From Chromohalobacter beijerinckii (GTDB taxonomy: Bacteria > Pseudomonadota > Gammaproteobacteria > Pseudomonadales > Halomonadaceae), in assembly GCF_023061185.1 (NCBI RefSeq), contig NZ_JAKGAK010000014.1, forward strand, positions 23,825-87,824: a stretch of DNA of 64,000 bases. Reading direction: 5' to 3'. Numbering within the stretch: position 1 is the stretch's first letter; the number at the start of each line of letters is the position of its first letter. Shown in pieces: positions 36,353-45,855 of this stretch. Under the pieces are notes generated by a model. The model worked only from the letters and a program-made list of their open reading frames with translations. It was not told the origin of the DNA and searched no databases. The position numbers and the translations under genes are program-made.

Positions 36353-38161
36353 TCAATGACGCTCGATATCAGCTTCTTCGCGCAATGTCTCGGTCAAGCC
36401 TTGGATCGCGGCCTGAGCACGCAACCGCTGGGTCATTTGCGTGCTGTCACTCGCGCCACCGGTATCGCCGTCACGTACGTCGGTCAACTCGATGATGGCG
36501 ACCCCCTCATCGGTAGGAGCTTGCCCGAAGCTGCTCCCCTGATCGGGATGCGGTAAGCGGAAAGCCTGGCGCAGCACGCCGTCGGGCGCGTCGTTTCCGT
36601 CGCGCGTGGCATCTACAACGCTCTGCCAGTCGAGTGACACTGTTTCCCCTTTCTTGAGCGCCTCGATCAATGCTTGGGCACGGGCTGCAAGCGCTTCGCG
36701 TGTCTTGACGGCCTGGGTCGCTTCACGCACCTGGCCTTTCACCTCATCGAGCGGCAAGGTCGTGGCGTCACGATGATTGGTGACACGCACCACGGCACGA
36801 CGTTGGTCGTCGAGTTCCAGCACATCACTGTTATAGCCATTTTCCAGAACATCCTCGCTGAAGGCGGCATCCATCACACCAGGCTCAGCGAGTACGCCAT
36901 CGACGCTGTCTCTGGAGACCCAGTCGCTCGTCTGCATCTCAAGACCGAGCTCGTCGGCAACGCTCTGTAAGTCCTCTGCCGCATAGCTTTGGTCTTCCAG
37001 CGCCTGTACGCGCTCGTTAAACGCATCACTGGAGTTGTCGAGACGCACTTGCTCGGCGAGCTGATCGCGCCTTTCATCGTAACTGGGGAAATCGATGTCG
37101 GTGACTTTGATAAGATGCAAGCCATCGCCGCCATCGACGATCGACGACACGTCGCCTTCACCCAGCGAGAAAGCGGCGTTATCGAATGCTTCGCCCAAGA
37201 AACCACGATTGATCACGCCGAGATCACCGCCCTGGTCCGCAGAGGCCGAGTCGTCAGAGTATTCAGCCGCCACCGCTGCAAAGTCTGCACCGTCGTCAAG
37301 CTTGTTCTGAGCTTCCTCGATACGTGTCATGGCTTCGTCGCGAGAACGCTCATCGCCGTAATCGACCATGATGTGTGCGACTTCGCGAGGAGCGTCCTGG
37401 CGCTCTTCTGCATAAGCGTCTCGCAATTGCTGCTCATCGACGTCAACATCTTGGGCCACTTCTTGCTGATCCAGCACGACGTAGGCGACCTTGACCTGCT
37501 CAGGCCGTTGATATTGATCTTGATGCGCGTCGTAATAGGCCTGCATGTCGTCTTGGCCCACCTCGACCGGGGCATCGAGATCCTCCTCAGTCAGTGCAGC
37601 ATAGCGGAAGTCACGCGTCTGGTTCTGGAGAGCCTGCAGGCGATTCGCTTCGCTAGGTAGAACAAAGGTCGACAACGCCAAACCTTGCTGAAGCTGCTGA
37701 CGCTTCATGTCCCTGCGCAGTTCCCTGCGAAACGACAACGGCGTGTAGCCTGCTTGCGAAAGACGGTTGGAGAAGACGTCTTGGGAAAAGCTTCCTTCCG
37801 AATCCTGGAACTCGGGACGGCTGACGATGAGCTGATCAATCTGGGCATCGGAGAGATGCATACCCCCTTCCTCGGCGTATTGATCCAGCAATTCCGTAGA
37901 GATCAGTTGGTCGGTGACCTGTTTGCGTAGCTCGCGCTCTTGGTCGGGCGGTACTTGCCCAGAACGAATCGCACGCTGGACCTGCATCTCGACCGCTCGC
38001 TTGCCGATCGATTCGCCGTTCACGGTCGCGGCGTCATTACTGCCGGAGGTGAAGACCCCGACCAGGGACTCGGCCCCGAAGAGTGCGAACGTCACGATGA
38101 TCGCGCCGACGATCATTTTGGCGGCCCACCCTTGGGAACCCTCTCGAATTCGTTGCAGCAT
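36353..38161 (-). CDS. ppiD: PpiD, periplasmic chaperone/peptidyl-prolyl isomerase
   Basis: A 602-residue membrane-anchored chaperone (E. coli 623). The N-terminal anchor MIVGAIIVTFALFGAESLVGVF (about residues 16-37) is followed by a SurA-like N-terminal chaperone domain and a parvulin domain (EVAHIMVDYGDERSRDEAMTRIEEAQNKLDDGADFAAVAAEYSDDSASADQGGDLGVINRG). A C-terminal parvulin-like segment ends the protein. It assists folding of newly translocated periplasmic and outer-membrane proteins near the Sec translocon. It lies downstream of hupB but is separated from it by a terminator. Confidence 0.95.
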   Translation of the reverse strand: MLQRIREGSQGWAAKMIVGAIIVTFALFGAESLVGVFTSGSNDAATVNGESIGKRAVEMQVQRAIRSGQVPPDQERELRKQVTDQLISTELLDQYAEEGGMHLSDAQIDQLIVSRPEFQDSEGSFSQDVFSNRLSQAGYTPLSFRRELRRDMKRQQLQQGLALSTFVLPSEANRLQALQNQTRDFRYAALTEEDLDAPVEVGQDDMQAYYDAHQDQYQRPEQVKVAYVVLDQQEVAQDVDVDEQQLRDAYAEERQDAPREVAHIMVDYGDERSRDEAMTRIEEAQNKLDDGADFAAVAAEYSDDSASADQGGDLGVINRGFLGEAFDNAAFSLGEGDVSSIVDGGDGLHLIKVTDIDFPSYDERRDQLAEQVRLDNSSDAFNERVQALEDQSYAAEDLQSVADELGLEMQTSDWVSRDSVDGVLAEPGVMDAAFSEDVLENGYNSDVLELDDQRRAVVRVTNHRDATTLPLDEVKGQVREATQAVKTREALAARAQALIEALKKGETVSLDWQSVVDATRDGNDAPDGVLRQAFRLPHPDQGSSFGQAPTDEGVAIIELTDVRDGDTGGASDSTQMTQRLRAQAAIQGLTETLREEADIERH

Positions 38162-38247
38162 GCTTGCCTCGACGTGATGGAGATTCTTGAAACCAACGGG
38201 GATTATACCGGCATCGAGTGTGTCCCGGTCAAAATGGGCTCACACTA

Positions 38248-38289
38248 CCAGCACGGCCACCGGCATGACCAGCACAGCCACCGGCATGA
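38248..38289. repeat. 21-bp tandem repeat (two copies)
   Basis: CCAGCACGGCCACCGGCATGA is followed immediately by a copy with one mismatch, CCAGCACAGCCACCGGCATGA, between ppiD and hupB. Read on the plus strand in one frame, it would encode QHGHRHD-QHSHRHE, but the surrounding frame has no ribosome site and runs into the hupB terminator. Confidence 0.85.
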
Positions 38290-38318
38290 AAAAGGCGCAC
38301 CGCTTACGCGATACGCCT
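38289..38318 (-). terminator. Rho-independent terminator of hupB
   Basis: On the minus strand, an 11-bp stem (AGGCGTATCGC / GCGGTGCGCCT, two G-T wobbles) closes a GTAA tetraloop and is followed by TTTTT. It is about 100 bases past the hupB stop and should isolate hupB from ppiD. Confidence 0.88.
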
Positions 38319-38415
38319 CTTTGGCTGGACCGAACCGACACGACATCTCGCTTTAGACACGGCTTTCATCATGCGTCGCGCTCATGACGACCACCTCGGT
38401 CCCGCTCGACCGGTC

Positions 38416-38688
38416 TTAGTTGACCGAATCCTTGAGCGCCTTACCTGCCTTGAACGTCGGCACCTTAGCGGCGCTGATTTCAATCGTCTGACCTGTCTGA
38501 GGGTTACGACCAGTACGCGCGGCACGCTCCTTGACGGAGAATGTGCCGAAGCCAACCAGTGCAACGGAATCACCCTTTTTCAGACTATCGGAGACGGTCT
38601 CAACCATGGCATCGAGCGCACGGCCTGCAGCCGCCTTGGGAATGTCGGCAGATGCAGCAATGGCTTCGATCAGCTCGGACTTGTTCAC
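38416..38688 (-). CDS. hupB: HU-beta nucleoid protein
   Basis: A 90-residue HU/IHF-family protein, the same length as E. coli Hup[33 protein letters not shown] forms the dimer helices, [33 protein letters not shown] the beta-arm with the DNA-intercalating Pro, and [15 protein letters not shown] the C-terminus. The position after lon is the usual gammaproteobacterial order. It has its own near-consensus sigma-70 promoter and a strong terminator. Confidence 0.98.
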   Translation of the reverse strand: MNKSELIEAIAASADIPKAAAGRALDAMVETVSDSLKKGDSVALVGFGTFSVKERAARTGRNPQTGQTIEISAAKVPTFKAGKALKDSVN

Positions 38689-38771
38689 ACTTCACCCCTT
38701 GACTGTTTCGGTAATGACTGGAAATCGGCGCGAAACTTCCACTTCCTGAAGCGTCACAACAAAGGCTGGAA

Positions 38772-38801
38772 TTTATAGCAATGCCACGAAACTCTTGTCA
38801 A
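38772..38801 (-). promoter_or_regulatory. Sigma-70 promoter of hupB
   Basis: On the minus strand, TTGACA - 18 bases - TATAAA, a perfect -35 and a 5-of-6 -10, in the gap between lon and hupB. The start would lie about 75 bases before the hupB ATG. Strong independent expression of hupB is expected. Confidence 0.82.
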
Positions 38802-38864
38802 GAAAGCTTCGCGCCGAGCCGCGCCATGCGCGGGTTCATACCACGACATGGTCGCTAAATTCTG

Positions 38865-41273
38865 TCAATGCGTACTGATATTGGAACGCGAAGGCTGACT
38901 AGTTTCCGCTAGGGAATCCCCGGTTTCAACCTCTGCCTTTCCGACCAGCGCCGCATCGAGAACTTCATCAATCCATTTAACGGGCCGGATATCCAACGCA
39001 TCCTTGATATTGTCCGGCACTTCCTTGAGATCCCGGCGGTTTTCTTCCGGTATTAGCACCGTCTTTATACCACCGCGTCGCGCCGCCAGCAATTTCTCCT
39101 TGAGACCGCCGATCGGCATCACCTCCCCACGCAGGTTGACTTCACCGGTCATCGCCACGTCACAACGGACCGGGCGCGCGGTATATGCCGAGACCATCGC
39201 AGTGACCATGGCGACGCCAGCACTGGGTCCGTCCTTGGGTGTCGCCCCTTCCGGCACATGAATGTGCAGGTCTTCCTTCTCGAAACGATCAGGATCGATG
39301 TCCAGCGCTTTGGCACGCGCCCGCACCACGGTATGCGCGGCATCCACGGACTCCTTCATGACATCACCCAGCGAGCCCGTCTTGTTGAGCCGTCCTTTGC
39401 CTGGGGACACCACCGATTCGATATTGAGCAACTCACCGCCCACCGATGTCCAGGCAAGCCCAGTGACACGCCCCACCTGATCCTGCTGATCGGCCAGGCC
39501 ATAGCTGAAGCGGCGTACGCCAGCGTAGGCTTCGATATCCGATGCGGCAAGCAATTGAGGGCCTTGCGCGCCTTGCTGCTTCTCGGCTTCGACACGCTCG
39601 CGCAGTACCTTACGGCTGACCTTGGCGATTTGGCGCTCCAGTTCGCGTACGCCCGCTTCACGCGTGTAATAGCGCACCAGCTCCAGTAGCGACTCGTCGG
39701 AGAAGCTGAGCTCTTCCTCCTTTAGACCATTGGCCTTAAGCTGCTTGGGTACCAGATACCGCTTGGCAATCGCCAGCTTCTCGTCTTCCGTGTAACCGGG
39801 CAGACGAATGATCTCCATGCGGTCGAGCAGCGGCTCGGGAATGTTCATCGAGTTCGCGGTGCAGATGAACATGACATCAGACAGGTCGTAATCCAGCTCC
39901 AGATAATGATCGCTGAAGCTATTGTTCTGCTCGGGGTCGAGTACTTCGAGAAGAGCCGACGATGGGTCGCCACGGTGATCCATACCGATCTTGTCGACCT
40001 CGTCGAGCAGGAAAAGCGGGTTGCGCACTTCGGCCTTGCTCATGCGCTGAATCATCTTGCCCGGCAGTGAGCCGATATAGGTACGCCGGTGGCCACGAAT
40101 TTCCGACTCATCGCGAATCCCGCCCAATGCCAGGCGTACATAGCGCCGGTTGGTAGCCCGCGCGATCGATTGCCCCAACGAAGTTTTACCGACCCCCGGG
40201 GGGCCTACCAAACAGAGCACCGGCCCCTTGAGCTTCTTGACGCGCTTCTGGACGGCAAGATACTCAAGGATCCGCTCCTTGACCTCTTCCAAGCCATAGT
40301 GGTCTTCATCGAGCACTTTCTGCGCATGCACTAAGTCGTGCTTAACACGTGAGCGCTTTTTCCAGGGCACCGCCACCAACCAATCAAGGTACGAACGCAC
40401 CACCGTCGCCTCGGCCGAGGTCGGCGCCATCATCTTGAGCTTGCCCAGCTCCTGACGCGCTTTCTCGGCCGCTTCTTTGGGCATGCCCGTGGATTCGATC
40501 AGCTGCTCGTACTTGTCGGCCTCGTTGGGCGCATTCTCGAGCTCACCCATTTCCTTCTGGATGGCTTTCATTTGCTCATTGAGATAGTACTCGCGCTGCG
40601 ACTTCTCCATCTGGTCCTTGACGCGCGAGCGAATGCGCTTTTCCACCTGCAGCAAATCGATCTCGGATTCGATCAACGCCATCAGGTGCTCGATGCGATC
40701 ACGCACGCGATCCATCTCGAGCAATTCTTGCTTGTCGCCGATCTTGAGCGACAGGTGGGCACAGATGGTGTCCACCAAGCGGCTGGGATCCTCGATTCCG
40801 GACAACGAATTGAGTACTTCGTTAGGAACCTTCTTGGACAGCTTGACGTACTGCTCGAACTGATTGAGTAGCACGCGCACCAGCGATTCTTGCTCACGTT
40901 CGGTCAGCGTCTCGCTTTCGCGGCGAACGGCTTCGGCCGAGACGTAACCCGCGTCGTCCTCATGAATATCTCGGACATCGGCACGGTAATCACCTTCAAT
41001 CAATACCTTGACGGTACCATCAGGCAGCTTCAGGAGCTGCATGATTTCGGCCACCGTGCCGACATCGAAGAGATCGCCGAATTCCGGGTCATCTTGACCG
41101 GCCTCGCGCTGGGCAACGAGTAATATCCGCTTGTCGTTTTCCATGGCCGTCTCGAGCGCGCGAATCGACTTCTCGCGCCCCACGAACAGCGGAATCACCA
41201 TCTGCGGATAGACAACCACATCCCGCAGCGGCAAAAGGGGAAGACTCAAGGTCTGTTCAGCGTTCTGCTCCAT
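38865..41273 (-). CDS. lon: Lon ATP-dependent protease
   Basis: An 802-residue protease (E. coli 784). Residues 10-200 are the LON substrate domain (LPLLPLRDVVVYPQMVIPLFVGREKSIRALE). A coiled-coil segment follows, then the AAA+ module with Walker A GPPGVGKTSLGQSIA and Walker B LFLLDEVDK. The protease domain has catalytic Ser in PKDGPSAGVAM and Lys in GGLKEKLLAARRGGIK. It degrades misfolded and regulatory proteins. The C-terminal tail (about 25 residues, Glu/Ser-rich) is slightly longer than in E. coli. It lies downstream of clpX, with a terminator and a heat-shock-like promoter in between. Confidence 0.98.
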   Translation of the reverse strand: MEQNAEQTLSLPLLPLRDVVVYPQMVIPLFVGREKSIRALETAMENDKRILLVAQREAGQDDPEFGDLFDVGTVAEIMQLLKLPDGTVKVLIEGDYRADVRDIHEDDAGYVSAEAVRRESETLTEREQESLVRVLLNQFEQYVKLSKKVPNEVLNSLSGIEDPSRLVDTICAHLSLKIGDKQELLEMDRVRDRIEHLMALIESEIDLLQVEKRIRSRVKDQMEKSQREYYLNEQMKAIQKEMGELENAPNEADKYEQLIESTGMPKEAAEKARQELGKLKMMAPTSAEATVVRSYLDWLVAVPWKKRSRVKHDLVHAQKVLDEDHYGLEEVKERILEYLAVQKRVKKLKGPVLCLVGPPGVGKTSLGQSIARATNRRYVRLALGGIRDESEIRGHRRTYIGSLPGKMIQRMSKAEVRNPLFLLDEVDKIGMDHRGDPSSALLEVLDPEQNNSFSDHYLELDYDLSDVMFICTANSMNIPEPLLDRMEIIRLPGYTEDEKLAIAKRYLVPKQLKANGLKEEELSFSDESLLELVRYYTREAGVRELERQIAKVSRKVLRERVEAEKQQGAQGPQLLAASDIEAYAGVRRFSYGLADQQDQVGRVTGLAWTSVGGELLNIESVVSPGKGRLNKTGSLGDVMKESVDAAHTVVRARAKALDIDPDRFEKEDLHIHVPEGATPKDGPSAGVAMVTAMVSAYTARPVRCDVAMTGEVNLRGEVMPIGGLKEKLLAARRGGIKTVLIPEENRRDLKEVPDNIKDALDIRPVKWIDEVLDAALVGKAEVETGDSLAETSQPSRSNISTH

Positions 41274-41331
41274 CGCAGACGTTCCTCAACAAATTCGGTG
41301 GATGGGCCGCGAGACGGCACTAATGCCAGAG

Positions 41332-41360
41332 AAATGGGGGCGCATCCAGCATGATGCAAC
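41332..41360 (-). promoter_or_regulatory. Candidate sigma-32 heat-shock promoter of lon
   Basis: On the minus strand, GTTGCA - 15 bases - CCCCATTT. The -10 fits the RpoH consensus CCCCATnT exactly, the -35 matches CTTGAA in 4 of 6, and spacing is in range. It lies about 60 bases before lon, a known heat-shock gene. Confidence 0.6.
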
Positions 41361-41404
41361 CGTGCAGCCCTTCGGTTTCATGGCGCAAAACAGGGACACA
41401 TACG

Positions 41405-41426
41405 AAAAGGGGGCCCTTAGGCCCCC
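41405..41426 (-). terminator. Rho-independent terminator of clpX
   Basis: On the minus strand, the stem GGGGGCC / GGCCCCC closes a 4-base loop and is followed by TTTTCG, 20 bases past the clpX stop. Confidence 0.85.
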
Positions 41427-41446
41427 ACGGTGACTCAGGCTAGAGC

Positions 41447-42727
41447 TCAACCGTCCTTGCCAGCTACCTTGCTTTCTTCCTGTTGGGAATAAATCAGTAG
41501 CGGCTCACTGTCACCGGTGATGACAGAGGCGTCGATGACCACCTTGGTGACATCCTCCAGCGATGGCACCTCGTACATGGTATCGAGCAGCACGGACTCG
41601 AGGATCGAACGCAAACCACGTGCCCCCGTATTGCGTTCCATGGCCTTGTGAGCCACGGCACGCAAGGCATCCTCGCGAAACTCCAGCTCGACACCTTCCA
41701 TGTAAAACAGGTGCGTGTACTGCTTGATCAGCGAGTTCTTGGGCTCGGTGAGAATCTGGATCAAAGCTTCTTCGCTGAGCTCGGTCAGCGTCGCGATCAC
41801 CGGAACACGACCCACGAACTCAGGAATCAAACCGAACTTGACCAAGTCCTCAGGTTCGACACCCGCAAGGACATCCCCCATCGATTTTTCAGAGTCCTTG
41901 CTCTTCACTTCTGCGTTAAAGCCGATACCACCTTTCTCGATACGGTCCCGGATCACCTTCTCCAGCCCTGCAAACGCCCCGCCGACGATGAACAGCATGT
42001 TGCTGGTATCGACCTGCAGGAATTCCTGCTGGGGATGCTTGCGACCACCTTGTGGCGGTATCGAAGCTGTCGTACCTTCGATCAGCTTGAGAAGCGCCTG
42101 CTGAACGCCTTCACCGGAGACATCGCGCGTAATCGAGGGATTGTCCGACTTACGCGAAATCTTGTCGATCTCGTCGATGTAGACGATCCCACGCTGCGCC
42201 TTGTCGACATCGTACTCGCACTTCTGCAGCAGCTTCTGGATGATGTTCTCAACGTCTTCACCCACATAACCGGCTTCGGTCAGCGTCGTCGCATCGGCGA
42301 TCGTGAACGGAACGTTAAGCAAGCGGGCCATGGTCTCGGCCAGCAAGGTCTTACCACTACCGGTCGGGCCGATCAGGAGAATGTTCGACTTGCCGAGTTC
42401 GACATCGTCGGTCTTCACATCGGCACGAAGACGCTTGTAGTGGTTGTAGACCGCCACCGACAGCACCCGCTTGGCACGGTCCTGCCCGATGACATAATCA
42501 TCCAATGTATAACGGATCTCGCGCGGTGCCGGTAGGCGCTCGTCATCGCCCTCGGCATCGGCCTCCAGCACTTCTTCGCGAATGATGTCGTTGCACAGAT
42601 CGACACATTCGTCACAGATGTAGACGGAAGGACCCGCGATCAGCTTGCGCACTTCGTTCTGGTTCTTGCCACAGAACGAGCAGTACAGCAATTTGCCGCT
42701 CTCGTCTTTGCCTTTGCCGTCAGCCAT
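41447..42727 (-). CDS. clpX: ClpX, ATPase subunit of the ClpXP protease
   Basis: A 426-residue AAA+ unfoldase (E. coli 424). The N-terminal zinc-binding domain has Cys pairs CSFCGKN and CDECVDLC. Walker A is [15 protein letters not shown] and Walker [21 protein letters not shown] is the pore loop. The ClpP-docking loop IGF is in [10 protein letters not shown]. It recognises tagged substrates and feeds ClpP. It lies 89 bases after clpP, the conserved gene order. Confidence 0.98.
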   Translation of the reverse strand: MADGKGKDESGKLLYCSFCGKNQNEVRKLIAGPSVYICDECVDLCNDIIREEVLEADAEGDDERLPAPREIRYTLDDYVIGQDRAKRVLSVAVYNHYKRLRADVKTDDVELGKSNILLIGPTGSGKTLLAETMARLLNVPFTIADATTLTEAGYVGEDVENIIQKLLQKCEYDVDKAQRGIVYIDEIDKISRKSDNPSITRDVSGEGVQQALLKLIEGTTASIPPQGGRKHPQQEFLQVDTSNMLFIVGGAFAGLEKVIRDRIEKGGIGFNAEVKSKDSEKSMGDVLAGVEPEDLVKFGLIPEFVGRVPVIATLTELSEEALIQILTEPKNSLIKQYTHLFYMEGVELEFREDALRAVAHKAMERNTGARGLRSILESVLLDTMYEVPSLEDVTKVVIDASVITGDSEPLLIYSQQEESKVAGKDG

Positions 42728-42816
42728 TCGTGTACCTCGTGATAGCGGCGGCCCTGACGAACCGCCGGTAATAAATGCATGTCTCGCTAATCGCTACCAT
42801 GTTTGGTTAAACGCTA

Positions 42817-43437
42817 TCAGGATACAGGGCGCTTATCCAGCATGGCATCGATGAGGCCGTACTCGGCCGCCTGGGCGCCGTTCATGAAATTATCGCGATC
42901 CGTATCTCGTGCAACCGTTTCCACATCCTGGCCGGTATGCTTGGCGAGAATCTCGTTGAGCTGCTGGCGGATGTTTAGAATTTCCTTGGTGTGGATCTCG
43001 ATATCCGCGGCCTGACCCTGATAGCCGCCCAACGGTTGATGAATCATCATCCGTGAGTGCGGCAGGCAGTAGCGCTTGCCCTCGGCGCCGCCGGCAAGCA
43101 GCAAAGCGCCCATGCTGGCGGCCTGGCCGACACACACGGTAGACACATCAGGCTTGATGAACTGCATGGTGTCATAGATAGACATCCCTGCCGTCACAGA
43201 GCCGCCCGGCGAATTGATGTAAAGGTGGATGTCCTTGTCGGGGTTCTCGGATTCGAGAAACAACAACTGAGCCACCACCAGATTGGCCATATAGTCCTCG
43301 ACCGGGCCAATCAGAAAGATAACGCGCTCTTTGAGCAGGCGAGAGTATATGTCGTAGGACCGCTCGCCACGCGCGCTTTGCTCCACCACCATGGGGACCA
43401 AACCGCCGGCGTTGCTGATATCGAACTCGTTGCCCAT
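42817..43437 (-). CDS. clpP: ClpP, proteolytic subunit
   Basis: A 206-residue serine protease (E. coli 207). The catalytic Ser is in [11 protein letters not shown], His in [11 protein letters not shown], and Asp in the later helix; [19 protein letters not shown] is the substrate-strand motif. It forms tetradecameric chambers with ClpX, encoded downstream. It lies 96 bases after tig with a hairpin in the gap. Confidence 0.98.
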   Translation of the reverse strand: MGNEFDISNAGGLVPMVVEQSARGERSYDIYSRLLKERVIFLIGPVEDYMANLVVAQLLFLESENPDKDIHLYINSPGGSVTAGMSIYDTMQFIKPDVSTVCVGQAASMGALLLAGGAEGKRYCLPHSRMMIHQPLGGYQGQAADIEIHTKEILNIRQQLNEILAKHTGQDVETVARDTDRDNFMNGAQAAEYGLIDAMLDKRPVS

Positions 43438-43482
43438 TGCGTGGCTTCCTTAATTCGGTGACTGATTGCTCCAGTGACTAGA

Positions 43483-43502
43483 GACCCGGCCGTAGCCGGG
43501 TC
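43483..43502 (-). terminator. Hairpin between tig and clpP
   Basis: A perfect 8-bp stem GACCCGGC / GCCGGGTC with a 4-base loop lies about 30 bases past the tig stop on the minus strand. The following bases TCTCTAG are a poor T-run, so partial termination or mRNA end protection is more likely than full stop. Confidence 0.6.
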
Positions 43503-43533
43503 CAGGCACTTGCGACGGCACGCGGGAGAACGC

Positions 43534-44886
43534 TTAGGCGCTGGTCTCTTCCTGCGCTTCGTCCTCATCATCTGCTTCTTGCTGCTGTTGTGCCGCTTGC
43601 AAAGCCTGCTCATAGGACATCTCGACGTCCTTAACCTGAGCTTGCTCCAGCAGCTTGTCAACCGCCTTGTCTTCTAGAACCGAGGATTTGACCTGGTTCT
43701 TCATTTCCTCGTTTTTGAGGTAATGCTCAACCACTTGCTCAGGCTGCTGATACTGCTGCGCCAGCTCTTCGACGCGTGCCTTGATTTCGTCGTCGCTGGC
43801 GTCGAGTTCATTGACCTTGACGACTTCGGCCAGCAGCAGACCGACCTGAACGCGCTTCTTCGCCTGGTCGGCGAACAGCTCGTCAGGCAGTTGGGAAACA
43901 TCGAAGTCTTCCCCCAAACCGAACTGCTGCGCGGCCTGGCGTTTGAGTCCCTCGGTCTCCTGCTGAATCAATGACTGCGGGACCGGAATGTCGTTGGCCT
44001 GCTGCAACGCTTCAAGCGCCTGCTGCTTGACGCGATTGGTCACGGCCTGAGATAGCTCGTGCTCCATGTTCTTCTGCACGTCGGCACGGAAGGCAGCGAC
44101 ACCGCCCTCTTCGATACCGAAGCGCTTGATGAACTCATCATCGACTTCGGGCAGCTGCTTGCCGGCCACCTTGTGCACTTTCACTTTGAAGGTGGCTTCC
44201 TGACCTGCCAGGTGTTCCGCCTGATAATCTTCAGGGAAGGTCACCTTGATCTCGAGATCGTCACCGGCCTGAGCACCCACCAGCTGCTCTTCGAAACCGG
44301 GGATGAAGCTATTGGACCCCAGTTCCAGCTCATGGCCCTCGGCGGCGCCACCTTCGAACGGCTCATCACCCAGGAACCCTTGGAAATCGACGGTCACCTG
44401 ATCGCCATCGGCCGCGGCATGCTCGACCGTTTCCCACTCGGCATTCTGTGAACGCAGCGTGTCGATCATTTGATCGACATCGGCTTCGGTCACCTCTGCC
44501 TGTGGGCGCTCGATTTCGGTGTTTTCGATCGTATTGAGCTCGAACTCGGGATATACCTCAAGGGTCGCGACGAACTCCAGGTCCTTACCGTCTTCGTCGA
44601 CGGTCGGCTCTACCTGCGGAGAGCCCGCCGGGTTGAGACTTTCCTGAGTGATCGCCTGCACATAGTGCTGGCGCATCATTTCGCCCACCACTTCGTTGCG
44701 GACTTCTTGGCCGAAACGCTGACGCACGACCGCCTGCGGAATCTTGCCACGCCGAAAGCCGTTCAGCCGCACGTTCTTGGCGGTTTCCTGGAGACGGGTA
44801 GCCACGGCTTGATCGACTTCGGCAGCCGGCACTTGGACGGTGACACGACGTTCGATCTGGGAAGTCGACTCAACGGAAACTTGCAT
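43534..44886 (-). CDS. tig: Trigger factor
   Basis: A 450-residue ribosome-associated chaperone (E. coli 432). The ribosome-binding loop GFRRGKIPQAVVRQRFG is near residues 44-60, the FKBP-type isomerase domain around 150-245 (GDQVTVDFQGFLGDEPFEGGAAEGHELELGSNSFIPGFEEQLVGAQAGDD), and the rest is the helical chaperone domain. It ends in a Gln/Glu/Asp-rich tail longer than in E. coli, typical of acidic halophile proteins. It starts the tig-clpP-clpX run. Confidence 0.98.
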   Translation of the reverse strand: MQVSVESTSQIERRVTVQVPAAEVDQAVATRLQETAKNVRLNGFRRGKIPQAVVRQRFGQEVRNEVVGEMMRQHYVQAITQESLNPAGSPQVEPTVDEDGKDLEFVATLEVYPEFELNTIENTEIERPQAEVTEADVDQMIDTLRSQNAEWETVEHAAADGDQVTVDFQGFLGDEPFEGGAAEGHELELGSNSFIPGFEEQLVGAQAGDDLEIKVTFPEDYQAEHLAGQEATFKVKVHKVAGKQLPEVDDEFIKRFGIEEGGVAAFRADVQKNMEHELSQAVTNRVKQQALEALQQANDIPVPQSLIQQETEGLKRQAAQQFGLGEDFDVSQLPDELFADQAKKRVQVGLLLAEVVKVNELDASDDEIKARVEELAQQYQQPEQVVEHYLKNEEMKNQVKSSVLEDKAVDKLLEQAQVKDVEMSYEQALQAAQQQQEADDEDEAQEETSA

Positions 44887-44937
44887 GAATGATCCTCTAC
44901 CGACTGGGGGCGTTCTGAAAATACGTATAAGACGAGG

Positions 44938-44966
44938 ATTCTATGAATCCCCATTCGCGCTGGCAA
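44938..44966 (-). promoter_or_regulatory. Sigma-70 promoter of tig
   Basis: On the minus strand, TTGCCA - 17 bases - TAGAAT, 5 of 6 matches in each element, about 50 bases before the tig start. The gap 44887-45162 also has an extended -10 (TGGTATAAT, 45113-45121, minus) without a clear -35, which may be a second, farther promoter. Confidence 0.75.
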
Positions 44967-45162
44967 GCGCACTGCAAAGTTTATGGGGCTGTATGCCTCA
45001 TCTTACAAGGGAGAAAACGCGAAAAAAGGGCGAATAGTCATCGTGACGACGTAAGAAAGCCAAACGAGGCACCTCGGCACATGCGTGCGGAGTGCGAACC
45101 ACGAAAGGGAGATTATACCAAGGGAGAAACAAACACGGGGGACAAAAGGAAGAAACCATCGC

Positions 45163-45238
45163 TGGGGTGGATGATGGGGATCGAACCCACGACCACCGGA
45201 GCCACAATCCGGGGCTCTACCACTGAGCTACATCCACC
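45163..45238 (-). tRNA. tRNA-His (GTG), copy 1
   Basis: A 76-base tRNA including encoded CCA. The anticodon loop TTGTGGC has anticodon GTG between the paired arms CCGGA/TCCGG. The acceptor stem begins with the extra G pairing with C before CCA, the tRNA-His mark. T-loop GTTCGATC is standard. Confidence 0.97.
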
Positions 45239-45270
45239 ACGACGACGATTTGTTGCAGCCTATTCAAGCA

Positions 45271-45346
45271 TGGGGTGGATGATGGGGATCGAACCCACGA
45301 CCACCGGAGCCACAATCCGGGGCTCTACCACTGAGCTACATCCACC
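45271..45346 (-). tRNA. tRNA-His (GTG), copy 2
   Basis: Identical over all 76 bases to the copy that starts 108 bases to its left. Both copies belong to the Pro-Arg-His-His array read on the minus strand; this one comes first. Confidence 0.97.
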
Positions 45347-45424
45347 ACAACTTGATACGCACGGGAATAATCCCGACATCGATACTCTTTTTGGCTTTAG
45401 CCTGGTGCGTTTTGGCTTTTAGCC

Positions 45425-45501
45425 TGGCGCGCCCAGCAGGACTTGAACCTGCAACCTACGGCTTAGAAGGCCGTTGCTCTATCCGGTTGAGCTATGAGCG
45501 C
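45425..45501 (-). tRNA. tRNA-Arg (TCT)
   Basis: A 77-base tRNA including encoded CCA. Anticodon stem ACGGC/GCCGT closes the loop CTTCTAA, anticodon TCT, reading AGA. The acceptor stem GCGCTCA/TGGGCGC pairs fully with one G-T. Second gene of the array. Confidence 0.97.
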
Positions 45502-45557
45502 TTAATAACGCCGGCACAGACCCAACCTAGAACCGACCCTCGAGAGGATTCGGAGGT

Positions 45558-45634
45558 TGGTCGGGGTAGAGGGATTTGAACCCCCGACATCCTGCTCCCA
45601 AAGCAGGCGCGCTACCAGACTGCGCTATACCCCG
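45558..45634 (-). tRNA. tRNA-Pro (TGG)
   Basis: A 77-base tRNA including encoded CCA. Anticodon stem CCTGC/GCAGG closes the loop TTTGGGA, anticodon TGG. First gene of the array, directly behind a good sigma-70 promoter. The set Pro-Arg-His resembles the E. coli argX-hisR-leuT-proM operon in content but with a different order and a duplicated His gene. Confidence 0.97.
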
Positions 45635-45686
45635 TTACTCCGAGACCGCTTGGGCATGGCCAATCGAGCCCGTCGATGCGCAGCGT

Positions 45687-45714
45687 ATTCTACGCATCTT
45701 CCTTGCCAGGTCAA
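45687..45714 (-). promoter_or_regulatory. Sigma-70 promoter of the tRNA array
   Basis: On the minus strand, TTGACC - 16 bases - TAGAAT, 5 of 6 in each element, followed by a GC-rich discriminator as is common for stable-RNA promoters. It is about 50 bases before the tRNA-Pro gene, in the divergent gap with folD. Confidence 0.75.
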
Positions 45715-45855
45715 GCCCTTACGTTTCACCTTCTGTCTTCCTCACGTGAGGGATACATTGACTGCGCCTCCCAGCGTGCGAAAATTGCGCCTCTTTCTCT
45801 AACGCCGCCCGAACGCCGCCTGGCACCGGGCCACGCATGTCAAAGGAACGAGTCG

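Noticed and set aside
41648..42535. A 295-codon plus-strand frame opposite clpX
   Set aside because: clpX is intact and canonical on the other strand; the frame has no ribosome site and only reflects third-position GC bias.
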